A stretch of DNA of 64,000 nucleotides from Adiantum capillus-veneris (taxonomy: Eukaryota; Streptophyta; Polypodiopsida; Polypodiales; Pteridaceae). Position numbers and translations under genes: made by a program. Shown in pieces: positions 9,816 through 19,590 of the stretch. The stretch is taken from contig CM043969.1 in assembly GCA_014529385.2 (NCBI GenBank), positions 9,463,001-9,527,000 of the forward strand, written 5' to 3'. Position 1 is the first letter of the stretch. The number at the start of each line of letters is the position of its first letter. The notes below the pieces were generated by a model. It did no database searches. It had not been told where the DNA came from and was given only the letters and a program-made list of their open reading frames with translations.

Positions 9816-10075
9816 GAGAGAGAGGGAGAGTGTGTGTGCGATCGAGCATTACGAAGGCACGACGGCGGCGAAGCGGTTGAGCGCGGCACGACTGCAGCTT
9901 CTTCTTCATCGCGGCGAGGAATCCACCACAAAGGCGAGCGTAGAGCGGTGAGTGACACACCCTTTGTTTTCTTGAGCTTGCTAGTTTAGTCTTGTTGTGT
10001 GCTTGGAGCCGTTTGTGGCTCGCACACGGTGTATTGGCAAGTCCCTTGATTTGACAGTGTGGCAAGGAGCGCACA
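9492..10075 (+). repeat. 3' LTR of element A (584 bp)
   Basis: Starts tgttaaccctcacgg and ends ggagcgcaca. TATA box at 9680-9687. The GT/GA microsatellite near 9780-9835 is longer than in the 5' LTR and accounts for most of the 12-bp difference. Confidence 0.95.
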
Positions 10076-10080
10076 CTTGC
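10076..10080. other. Target-site duplication of element A, right copy (cttgc)
   Basis: Exact copy of 1314-1318 immediately after the 3' LTR. Confidence 0.95.
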
Positions 10081-10183
10081 TGTAAGGAATGATGGGAAGG
10101 CTTGCCTTTGCAGCAGTGACGATGGCTTGGGTTTCCTCAAGAGATTCCTGCATCTTGTCTAAACAATTCCTCCTACCCATACA
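10081..10183 (-). pseudogene. Third ORF of element E, 5' portion
   Basis: Minus-strand frame starting M at 10180-10178, with segment MQESLEETQAIVTAAKASLP, cut by element A at 10080 and continued at 1318. It lies in the same frame as the integrase-tail ORF (10933-10184), separated only by the TAG at 10184-10186. The third ORF may therefore start further upstream, or once have been fused to pol. Confidence 0.65.
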
Positions 10184-10933
10184 CTATGAAGACGACGAAA
10201 CAGGCGAAGGAGAAGAAGACTTACTTGATGCTTCAAAGCCGTACCCAGGTGTTGCTGGTAAAGCTAGTCGACAGTCGAGTGTCTCCTCAGCAGATTTCGT
10301 CTGCTGCTGTAGCGAAGATACCTCAGAGCTTGGCGATGGCGAATGAACAATGGGAGGAAATCGTCGCGCAGGAGATTTGTGAGGAAAAATTCCGACTCTC
10401 CTAACTGTTATACACGTTTGCGCCATAAAATCTCCACCACTCGCCGCTCCTAGACTTGTGAGCGTCACTGTTGTCATGGCAGACATGCACTGGACAAGTC
10501 TTCTACCCATCCTTGAAATGATTATGACTCGCATGCCATCTGACCGTTGGGTGCTTAAAAATTGAGAAGTGTGTTCCCATTGATATTGGACTGGTTCCCA
10601 GTCTGGTTTGATCGCACTGGTACTGATTCTAATATCAGTCTGGTTTGGTTCTACTGGTACTCGTTCTAAAATTGGAACTGGTTGCACATGAAAAAGCCCA
10701 AAAATATCCGATTCTGATATCTCTTGCTCTTCAATTCCCAATTCCCTAGTACCTTGTTCTTGGCCAGATTCTCTAGCTTTTGTATAGTAGAGCTTGATCT
10801 TTGCACCATTATATACTCTTGGCAACAATAATCCAGATAGATCTTTCAGTATTACCGTTCCATTGGAGAAGACCCACTCTACCTCAAATGGTCCTGCCCA
10901 GGCAATCTTCAGGTTTGGCTTCTTCGGCCCCAA
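10184..10933 (-). pseudogene. Integrase C-terminal region and Ser/Pro tail of element E
   Basis: Continues the integrase frame after a TAG at 10937-10939. It starts FRLGPKKPNLKIAWAGPFEV, the typical GPF/Y-like module after the catalytic core, then NGAKIKLYYTKARE, then a Ser/Pro-rich tail (HSPSPSSEVSS) ending in SSSPSPVSSSS. No chromodomain is visible, which separates E from chromovirus B. Whether the Ser/Pro region belongs to pol or to the start of the third ORF cannot be settled. Confidence 0.75.
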
Positions 10934-10939
10934 TCTAAA

Positions 10940-11800
10940 CTAATAGAGAAGCACCAAATCTCCTTTCTGAAATTCTCGAACCTTAATTCGGCGATCATGC
11001 CACTGCTTTCTTCGTTGTTGAACAATTTCTTGTTCCAGCATAGCCCGTTGCCTGAGTTCATCTAGCTGCATAAGTTCATCTAGGCATTTTTTCAGATTGT
11101 GGTTGAAATCTAAGCCATATTTCTCAGCCATTCTTAGACTTGGGATAACAAAATCCATAGGAACCACAGCTTCATTGCCATACACCATTATGAATGGTGT
11201 CAACCCAGTAGTGACCTTGTAAGCTGTCCTATACGCCCATAAAGCAGTCTGGAGTTTCAAATCCCACTGGTCTGGTTTCTTCTGCACAACCTTAGTGAGA
11301 ATAGTCTTGATTGTCTTATTACTACTTTCAGCCTGTCCATTGCATCTGGGATAATAAGGAGTAGATTTCCGATGCTTGACTGAAAGCATATCCAATAGAA
11401 TTTCCATGGTGTCATTGATAAAATGTGTTCCTTGGTCTGATACAATCTCTACCGGACATCCATATCGACAGACAATATTCTCAAATAGAAACCTTGCAGT
11501 TGATTTGGCTGTGTTGTCAGGAAGAGCCTTAGCTTCAACCCACTTAGTGACATGACAAGTAGCCATTACTATGTACTTGTTCTTCCTGGGGGTAACCTTC
11601 TTAAAAGGTACCATAAAATCTAATCCCCAATTCATGAACACAACCAGTGGTTGTACTGGCGTTAAAGGAGTCATATCTCCAGCTGTAGGTCTACCCATTC
11701 TTTGGCATATATCACAGGTTTTACAAAAACTTCTAACATCAGCAATTAGTGTTTGCCACCACAGACCAGCTTGCAGAATCTTCAAGCTTTTGATGACCAA
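10940..11800 (-). pseudogene. Integrase of element E
   Basis: 287 codons with a zinc-binding remnant (CKTCDICQRMGRP, the CX2C part), and the catalytic DDE triad in LDFMVPFKK, VSDQGTHF and NGQAESSNKT. The C-terminal VREFQKGDLVLLY is typical of Ty3/Gypsy integrases. The core is well preserved, but the N-terminal HH part and the C-terminus are cut by stops, so it cannot be functional. It would insert element cDNA into chromosomes. Confidence 0.9.
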
Positions 11801-11912
11801 AGATTTCTTCTAGTTCTGCTTCCAGTCCTCTGGAAAAGCACCTTGAGAAAGAAACTGATAAACATCATACCATTCAGGATCAACTGATTCTCCTGCTTCC
11901 AGCTGAAATAAG

Positions 11913-12607
11913 TCAACGTCCCACTGGTTCATCCCTCAAGGGTAATTCTGAATAACCTTCCGTACTTCTTGTTGACAGAAAATTAGTTGCACAGTGATTC
12001 TTGCCAGGCTTATGAAAAATTATGAATTCAAACTCCATTAGGAACATCATCCACCGAATCAGCCTACCTTGAATAATGACTTTATTAATCAAGAACAGAA
12101 GAGCCTGATGGTCCACAAAAAAATGGAACAAATTCCCTAACAAGTAATGCCTGAACTTTGTAGCGCTGAAAACCATTCCAAGGGCTTCTCGCTCAGTAGT
12201 TGTATATCCTTGTTCAGCCTGACTGAATCTGCACTGGCAAAATAAAGAGGATAATCAGTCCTTCCGTCTGGCTGAGCCAATATCACCCCCATCGCCAATC
12301 CCGAAGCGTCCACATGTACATGGAAAATAACATCCCAGTTTGGTTGCCTAAGGACTGGTTTACTGATAATGTCCTTTTTCAAATTCTGGAAGCTCTCCTC
12401 ACATTTAGCAGTCCAATTGAACTTACTGGTCTTCTTTGTGAGTTTGTATAATGGTACTGCTTGAGAAGCAAACTTATGCATAAACCTTCTATAGAAGTTA
12501 ACATATCCCAGGAAAGAGCTCAACTCTGATACATTTCTGGGTGCTTTATCTTGCTGAACACACTGGATTTTATCGTTCGCCATTTCTATTCCATTTCGGG
12601 AAACCAC
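11913..12607 (-). pseudogene. RT connection and RNase H of element E
   Basis: Two overlapping frames. 12607-12137 has LSSFLGYVNFYRRFMHKFA and an RT/RNase H hinge with VFHVHVDASGLAMGVILAQP, where the Asp of VDAS is the first RNase H carboxylate. 12176-11913 has FHFFVDHQALLFLINK and RLIRWMMFLMEFEF. A frameshift lies in the overlap near 12150 and a stop follows 11913. Confidence 0.85.
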
Positions 12608-12628
12608 ATGTCCCGGTAATTGTCCCTT

Positions 12629-13427
12629 CTATACTAGGAAAACGGATTTAAATGGATTCAAACAAATCCGCTTCTCCTGACAGCGTTTGAAAACCATTTC
12701 TAGGAATAATACGTGTTGTTCCTCATCTGAATATACAGTAAAGTCATCCATAAAGATAGCAAGGAACCGATGAAGGAACTCATTAAACATTTCCATCATA
12801 CACCACTGAAAGGTAGTTGGTGCATTGCACAGGCCAAAAGGCATCACCAGAAACATGAAAGCTCCCCACTCGGTGATGAAAGTGGTCTTCGCTCTATCTT
12901 CAGGAGTGATCTGTAACTGGTTATAGCCACTGTAACTATCCATAAAGCTATACATTTCATATCCTGCTATCTCATCAAGCAACATGTCAGTAAAAGGCAA
13001 TGGAAATGGACCTTTAATAGTTTGGGAGTTGAGTTTCCTATAGTCAACACAAACTCTCAATTTCCCATTTTTCTTGGGAACTACAACTATGGGAAATAGC
13101 CAATCGCTATTGGCCACCTCTGTGATGAACCCTGAGAAGATTATCAATCTCCTCTTTGACCTTCTTATCATAGTTGGGGTTCATTGGGTATCTTTGCAGT
13201 CATATTGGCCTAGCATCTGTCTTCAATGGTATCCGGTGCTGACATACTTTAGGATCCACCCCTTTCAAGTATGTGTGTTCCCAGGCAAATATGTCTTTGT
13301 AATTCTGGAACATCCTGCGTGCCTTTCCCTTCATTATAGGGTTGAGATGCTTGTTGACATTGATCATCCTAGGACTATCCTCCGAGCCTAGGTTCCATTC
13401 TTCCATTTCTTGGTCGTCTGGAAGCAA
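12629..13427 (-). pseudogene. Reverse transcriptase of element E
   Basis: 13427-13200 is the pre-RT segment (YKDIFAWEHTYLKGVDPKVC). 13171-12629 is the palm: VPKKNGKLRVCVDYRKLN, FMDSYSGYNQLQI, MPFGLCNAPTTFQ and the catalytic FMDDF. The two parts are in different frames around 13190. The catalytic residues are present, but the frame break makes it a pseudogene. Confidence 0.9.
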
Positions 13428-13545
13428 CCAATTAGGCCCGCCTCCTTTTCGCTTGGTCGATTCCTCAGCATAATCCTAGGATGGCCCATTCAGTTCTGAA
13501 TCAGCATTCTGATCCACTGTGTGTTCTTTGAATGTACTGGCTCCT

Positions 13546-14170
13546 CTACCATGCCAGTATCGCTGATTCTACCAACCTCCCAGTTAACTGAACTGATCTT
13601 TCCCCTATGTTGATTTCAGTAAGCTGATCTGGGAATTTCTTTTTCTGCTTGTCGGCCTGCTCTTTATTCATTAAAATTGCATTCAAGTCAATCTCTGCTA
13701 AAGGAAATATGTTCAGTGCTGCTAACATCCGTTCGATCTTCTTTGCCTTATACTTCTGGCATAATTCCTTCGGCCTCAGCTCTTTTCTCCAGCTCCTAGT
13801 ATTGTTCATCTAGATCTGAATTCTGTCGCTAGCCCCTTCTATGGTTAAGGTTTGCATAGTCATGAACAGCATGTGCCGTTCTCAACCATGGGCGCCCTAG
13901 CAGCATCCCATATGCCCCTTGCACATCCAGAACTAAGAAGATGGTTTTAAATTTTTCCCTGCCTACTCTTATCTGCATCTTTTCAATCATGCTCGTAGCT
14001 TGTACCACTCTGTGATCTGCCATTCGCACTTTAAATGGTGTTGGCTTTAGATTCGTGATGCCCATTCTCTACTTGAGATGAACTCCCATTATATTGACTC
14101 CTGCTTCTCCATCCAAGATAACATTGAAAGAGATTCCCATTGCTTCCGAACCTTGTAGTCCACCTAAATG
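13546..14170 (-). pseudogene. Aspartic protease and PR-RT linker of element E
   Basis: The active-site segment ILDGEAGVNIMGVHLK lies at about 14120-14075 and is followed by a stop. Then 14065-13829 gives VLDVQGAYGMLLGRPWLRTA, the C-terminal flap/ILGRPW part. 13809-13546 is a charged linker. The catalytic Asp is followed by Gly instead of Ser/Thr, a variation common in Tat-type plant proteases. Confidence 0.75.
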
Positions 14171-14623
14171 AGCGGGACTTCATCATCTCGGACGGCCGTT
14201 AGGTCCACTGTTCTGGCCTCCGCTTCAACTTTCCTGCGCTATCTGATGAAGTGTGGCACTTCAGGCAAGGTTTTTCTGATATCTTCCAGCTCCACAGTCA
14301 ACTTCTGAATTCTATCACAGATTTTAACATGGATTTATTCTTTCTCTTGATCAGACTGGTTGTCAGAGCTCAAGAACTGGTTGTATCTTCACACTGCCAT
14401 CCCTCCCTTGCAGTGCTTCCAATCCTTCCATCAACTCTCACTTCATTAGCCATTCCTTGTACCGCAATAGCATGGTCTCAGGTATGCCCGGTATTGATTG
14501 ATCTTTCTCAGTCGATTGGGCTGGTATCTTCTGAATGACTCGGGCTTCAGAACTTTTTGGCTACTCTGGCAGCTTCTTGGCTAAATCCTCCGTGATTTTA
14601 GCCGCTAGTTCTCTCTGCTCTTG
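14171..14623 (-). other. Decayed Gag-PR linker of element E
   Basis: No long frame. Only short fragments link the Gag zinc-knuckle frame to the PR frame. I see no separate gene. Confidence 0.5.
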
Positions 14624-16334
14624 TCATTCATCTACCACCTTCTCTTTACCCTTGGCCTTCCAAATTTCTCTTTGTTGAGCCCATTTGCTGCTGTCCGTAG
14701 TGACTGGTTTTTTTGAAGTATCTGGAATTTCTTCAATTACCATGCCTTCGCTTCTTGTGACTACCCGTACTGGGACTGGCTCTGGTGCCTTAGCCTCACT
14801 AGCAGTAGGTGCAGGTGCGTCTGGGCATTGAGCTACAAAATGGTCGTACTTCCCACAAGTGTAGCAATTCATACTCTGACTCGGCCCATACCCGTTTGGA
14901 ATCGGCCGCGTCCTTGACCAGTACCAAAAGTACTTGGTCTCTCCTCTTGAGATGCTTTGGCGGGTTCTACTTTCACTGGTTCTGTATAGGCTACCATTGT
15001 GACAGGTCTTTGCCCTTCTTAAAGTGATGAATTCTCATACCACAATTGTTCCATAAATGACCAAGGGCCTTACAGTAAGTACATTGTGGGCACTCATTGG
15101 AGATATGGTCCTTGGATTTGCATTTCGAACACCAAGTCTCCATCTTCCGAACTGGCTGTCTGGTGTGGCTAATCTTGGCAATCTATCTAGCCATTTCTTC
15201 AATCTTATTAGTCCAGGATCCCTTCTTTGACTTATCCTTGGACCGTTCATTAGAGCTGCTTTCAGAGCTGCTGGACACCTCACTAGAATAAGAACTCTCA
15301 GTAGCAGTGCTACTACTACTGGATCTTCTCTTTTTATGGCTCTTTTCCTTCTTGGCTTGCTGTTCCAGCTTTAGTGCCCGTTGTACCAGATCATTGAATT
15401 TCTTGGTTGGAGCTGGTACCTCCTGCTCCCTAAGCTTTTTGCTTCTAAAACCAATCAGAAACCATGCACGCAACCTCTTCTCGGATGGCGGTTCCTGTAA
15501 CTGCTTGGTTAGCTCCTTCATTTTTTTCACATAACTTCGAACTGACAGATTCCACTGCTTGATCATATCCAGTTCACTAAGGATATCTTCATCACCTCTA
15601 TTGTTGGAATACTCCAGTCGGAAGGCTTTAAGCAGTTTGTTGTAGGATCTGAGCTGACAGGCGGGGTAATGGTAATACCACTTGCTCGCTGCCTCCTTCA
15701 AGGTTTGCGGAAAGTATTCCCCCCAATCATCTTCATCAATATTTTTCAGTTCAGCATACTGCTCAAAAGCCTGTATGTGAACGTCTGGATCATCCCTCTT
15801 ACCTCCCTTGAATATTGGGAAAGACATTTTCAGGGAAGATGTGTAATCATTCCGATTACCACTGATTCTGCTGCTTCTCTTCTTAGATTCAGAACAATGC
15901 TTGGAAGTCTTCTTGTAGTTTTCAGTATCTGCATCCCAATCAATGTCTATTTCTGTCTCTGTGTCAGTGTCCTCCTTGGCCTGTCTTCTAGAAGTGCGGT
16001 GACTACCTTTACTTCCCTTGGTACCCTCATCCCCCTGCCTGGACCGAGAAATCTTGGCTTTCCGTGCTTCCCTTTCTGCCCATCTATGTCGAGAATGACT
16101 GGACTGCTGTGAGTCCTGCGTCTCATCAGCCTGACTATGCTCCCCCTGAGCCTCAGTGTCAGTCACCTTCTCTTGCTTAGGGTCAGACTCTCTACCTGAC
16201 TCCTCAGGAATAGGATCAACACGGATGTTGGATTTCTGGCCACGACTAGTTTTGGGTGCCATTGTTGAAACTTCCAACTGGGAGAAGAATATTTCAGTCA
16301 AACGAGCTTCAGCTCTAGCCACCGTGATCGCCAA
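14624..16334 (-). pseudogene. gag: Gag of element E
   Basis: The ATG at 16334 opens a 383-codon frame. It has a charged, Ser-rich N-terminus, then a Gag core at about 165-345 (MSFPIFKGGKRDDPDVHIQA, EAASKWYYHYPACQLRSY, RLRAWFLIGFRSKKLREQ), then a Lys/Ser-rich tail. After a frame break come three CX2CX4HX4C zinc knuckles: CSKCKSKDHISNEC and CTYCKALGHLWNNC near 15130-15045, and CYTCGKYDHFVAQC in 14872-14624. Gag forms the particle and binds the RNA. It is not closely similar to the Gag of A or D. Confidence 0.88.
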
Positions 16335-16655
16335 AATGGAATTGGAGTTGATCTCTTGAGATAGCTAATTCCAGTGTTAGAAGATTTCAGCTATAGGTGA
16401 TGTATTAGTTCAGACATTAGACTGGACAGAGAATCAGAAACTGAACTGGAATCTATCTACTGGAATAAGAACTAGACTATGTTCTGAGAATAATATTCAG
16501 ATTCAGATTGAGAGTACTGAATACAGAGTAAGTGTAACTGGAATATTTTTTGTGATTGGAATTACAGATGAAAGATTACAGTGAGTATGATGTGATTTAC
16601 AGATAGAGTACAACCGACAACAACTGCCAATGATTCACAACTCAAGTACAAATGC
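16335..16655 (-). other. Leader of element E
   Basis: Noncoding, between Gag and the probable LTR end. Reading minus, ggttagca at about 16663-16656 is followed by ttttggcggcatttg, a plausible LTR end and damaged primer site. The match to a known tRNA is weak. Confidence 0.45.
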
Positions 16656-16990
16656 CGCCAAAATGCTAACCCGACTATGCTCAAGATTATGCTAACCCAG
16701 ATGCCAACCCGATTACCATGTAATGGGTCCTATTTATATGCCTTGGGTTTGCCATGGTAATTAGCGTAGTAATTACTGACTAATTCACTTTCCGTCTCAT
16801 AAGAGAGCGTTCCCAGTTAGTGAAACTGTCAGCCGGCTACTACAGGGAGAGAGTAGTAATGCCTAATTGTACTTAGCCATTAACATAAGCCTAAGCCTAC
16901 ACTTTCTCCTAGAGAAATACTAGCCATTCTTGTAAGCTATCCTTGGAAAGAAGATCAACTCTAATCGAAGAAGGTCGTGGACTTAGTATA
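16656..16990 (-). repeat. Probable 5' LTR (3' part) of element E
   Basis: Inferred from position upstream of the leader, a minus-strand TATA box (catataaata, 16740-16731) and a CA end near 16656. The outer edge is not visible; it could extend as far as about 17,912 (tgtgagag on the minus strand). The partner LTR is outside the window, so this cannot be tested here. Confidence 0.4.
16731..16740 (-). promoter_or_regulatory. TATA box, probable LTR promoter of element E
   Basis: Minus strand catataaata followed by ggaccc, about 400 bp upstream of the Gag ATG on that strand. Confidence 0.5.
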
Positions 16991-17329
16991 TCAATCAAAT
17001 TTGAATTCTTCTCTCTCCCCATCAAAAATGGTGCTGAAGGGTTTGACAAGTAAGATGTGTTCTACATTGATATTTTGTTGATTTCTTGTTGTTTTCTTTT
17101 TCATCTCTAATCCAACATATATATATATATATCTAATCTCATCTCCTTAACCAAACCTATCTCTTTCACTCTTAGAATTCATTCTCTCTACAAAATTCTA
17201 GGTTCTCCTTGCTACAGGTACATCTCTCCCCGCAGTATCCTTATTTCCTACGGGTAAGAATAGGGCTTGGGAGGGAACTTCTCATCTCTTCACTTCTCTC
17301 ATATCTACATTTCTCACATACTATCCTAG

Positions 17330-17755
17330 ATGAATAATCCACATGATGAAAATTTCTATTGCTTCCACTCTGTGCGACCTATTAGAATTAATGTATGGAT
17401 TAGCCGTAAAATACACTTTCAACAACGTATAGTGTTTCAGTTTGGCCCAGAAAGGCTCAATGAAATACTTCTTTCACCGGATCCCATCATACTACCTCTT
17501 ATAGACTATAAATTTTCTTTAGATGTAAGTAGTTATCTTGCTATGAACCAAGGGAATTTGTACACACAATTAATCCCAATCACTAGACAAAACATTTATA
17601 TTGTGGTGAGCACAAAACTACAATTCCAAAGAACAATTTGTAGCCTGTTTGGTCAGCAAAGATTGAATGCCATTAACTCATCTATTAACCCTTTCATATT
17701 ACCCATGATACGATATGACCATAGTCTTGATGTTTTCATCTTTGTGTTGTTTTGA
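17330..17755 (+). CDS. Hypothetical 141-aa protein with an internal duplication
   Basis: Not recognised. The ATG follows a pyrimidine-rich stretch with a TA-rich element (about 17117-17133) 200 bp upstream. Residues about 19-68 and 85-137 are two copies of one unit; the shared pattern is K-[IL]-x-FQ-x2-I-x3-FG-x2-RLN-x-I-x2-S-x2-P-x-ILP-x-I-x-Y-x2-SLDV, with in-frame length differences. Conservation at protein level between diverged halves suggests it once coded for a real protein. No signal peptide or clear membrane helix. It could be a small host gene, an exon of one, or antisense within an LTR of element E. Transcription is unknown. Confidence 0.4.
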   Translation: MNNPHDENFYCFHSVRPIRINVWISRKIHFQQRIVFQFGPERLNEILLSPDPIILPLIDYKFSLDVSSYLAMNQGNLYTQLIPITRQNIYIVVSTKLQFQRTICSLFGQQRLNAINSSINPFILPMIRYDHSLDVFIFVLF

Positions 17756-17893
17756 TATTCTCTTTTGTATTCTTTCTTTGTGTGTGTGAGTACAAGAGAG
17801 AAAGAATGAAGATTCTTTGATTGCACTTCCTTCCAAACCCTATACTTCATGGCGTCTATGGTTTAACTCCTTCATATAGTTTCTGGAGTTCTC

Positions 17894-19200
17894 TCACAAA
17901 CTCTCACAGCCAAAAGCCCGGTGCTTTCCTGGCAAGATCGCAAATTTCTTGACAACGGTCCAGTGGAACTCAATAAGAATCTTGTACAAAGGACGAGCTA
18001 TCTTGGCAAAGTTTAAAATAAACCATCTGTAATAATCAACATAACCCATGAACCTTTGAACTCCTTTATAGTTTGTAGGTGGTGGCAAATCATCAATGGC
18101 TTTAATTTTGCTCTCATCTATGGAAATCCCATTTTTGTACACTATATGCCTTTAAATGACTCCATGTTTAACCCAAAATTGGCATTTGAAAGGGTTTAAG
18201 GAGATGCGATACAATCTGCACTTCTCAAACACTTTTTGTAAACATGATAGATGTTCTTTCCAAGAAGAATAAACACAAAGGTCATCTAAGAAAGCTTCGC
18301 AAAACTCCCTCAAATATTCTCTAAAAGCAGTGATTATTAATCTTTGGAAGGTAGCAGGAGCATTGGTTAAGCCAAAAGCCATAACACAAAATGCGAACAC
18401 TCTGAATTCAGATATAAAAGCTGTCTTAGCTTGGTCCTCTAGTGCAATTGTGATTTGATCGTATCCAGAGTACCCATCTGAAAAGCTATAAGCTTCCTTC
18501 CCTGCCACTCTTTCAAGCACATGTTCTGAATATGTCAAGGGGTAATGGTCCCTCCTAGTGATGGAATTGACCTTTCTAAGATCCACACACAGTTTGAGTT
18601 TCCCATTCTTTTTTGGCACAATCAGTATTGGAGACACCCATTCTGAGTGCTCAATAGTGTATATGAGTTCATATTTGACAATCTTTTCAATCTCTTCTTG
18701 AACAATCTTTGCATATTTAGGATGCATTGGGTAGGGTCGTTGCTGGAGTGGTTTAGCCATGCTATTCATGGGGATTTTGTGCTGCACCACGGAAGGCGGA
18801 ACACCTTTCATATCATGATATGTCCGAGAAAATATATCCTTGAATTCCTTGAGAAGTTATTTAAGTACATACTCCTCAGTCTCTGTCAGATCATCTTGGG
18901 CAATGAAAATAGATTTGGACTCTTCTCTTTGTTCTGCAAACTCTATTTCCTTAACTATCACTGGACCCTCATAGACTCCATTGCTTCCATCGATAGGTTT
19001 TCTTTGAGCCTTTGTATACACAACCTTACGCTCCTCTGTGGTGTAGGATTTGATGATTGGGTGCAGGGTGTAATTCTATGGGGTCTTGCTGTTCTATGGA
19101 CTATGATTTCACTTTCGCTTCCTTTTTCTATTGAGCTAACTCTCGATTTTGTCGTCTCCTTACGATCCGCAACTTTGGCTTCTCTGTAGTCTCTAGCTGT
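17894..19200 (-). pseudogene. RT fragment of copy 2 (Ty3/Gypsy)
   Basis: The pre-RT segment (EESKSIFIAQDDLTETEEY, then a stop) is at about 18950-18850. 18811-18152 is the palm: VPKKNGKLKLCVDLRKVNS, FSDGYSGYDQITI, MAFGLTNAPATFQ and FLDDL in place of YMDD. 18142-17894 gives YKGVQRFMGYVDYYRWFILN, then similarity is lost at about 17945. It lies downstream of, and in the same orientation as, the copy-2 Gag-PR pseudogene, so copy 2 derives from a pol-bearing member. The RT resembles D more than E. RNase H and IN are missing. Confidence 0.82.
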
Positions 19201-19590
19201 GTGATGTCAATAGGTTGTGAACACCACATAACTCTTGAAGGTATTCACCCCAATTATCTACCAACTTTCGATGAGCATCACATGCCCCTACATAATAAAT
19301 CCATTATGCGGTAGATTTCTTTTCATTTATTCTAGCATGCACATTTTCTTGATAACATCTCCTCTTATATCTCTTACTCTTCTTATCTAATTTTTTATTA
19401 CGGGCTGATCTTTAGTGAAGAGTCACTAGATGAATCACTACTTGTGTCTTTTGCTCTCCTGGATAGATTGTCAGCTAGGGTACCACTAGGCCCTGAATGG
19501 TTTGTCCCCACATTTGCACTAAGATTTAACTCAGATTATTCGTCCTCAGAGTCGATTTCAATTGATGATTCTGACTCCAAATTGAGTGGG

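Larger units (their letters stand above)
1319..10075 (+). mobile_element. Element A: complete 8.76-kb LTR retrotransposon encoding only Gag-protease
   Basis: Two LTRs (1319-1890 and 9492-10075), perfect 5-bp TSDs (cttgc), a tRNA-Asp-type primer site at 1895-1912, a polypurine tract at 9479-9491, and a single uninterrupted ORF of 1,726 codons between them. The ORF carries Gag, zinc knuckles and an aspartic protease; I find no RT, RNase H or integrase motif in any frame of the internal region. The LTRs differ at only a handful of bases plus microsatellite length, so insertion is recent. It is best described as non-autonomous, needing RT and IN from a relative. Copies 2 and 3 in this window belong to the same family, and D is a more distant pol-bearing relative. 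Confidence 0.92.
1..16655 (-). mobile_element. Element E: decayed Ty3/Gypsy (Tat/Athila-like) retrotransposon, running off the left edge
   Basis: Read on the minus strand, the order is Gag (16334-14624), PR (to 13546), RT (13427-12629), RNase H (to 11913), IN (11800-10940), then an extra ORF (10183 down to 1). That order, with a long same-sense ORF after IN and no chromodomain, fits the Tat/Athila side of plant Ty3/Gypsy. Frames are broken many times, so the element is dead. Element A (1319-10075) is inserted in its third ORF. The 3' LTR is outside the window. A TATA box at 16731-16740 marks the probable 5' LTR. Confidence 0.85.
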
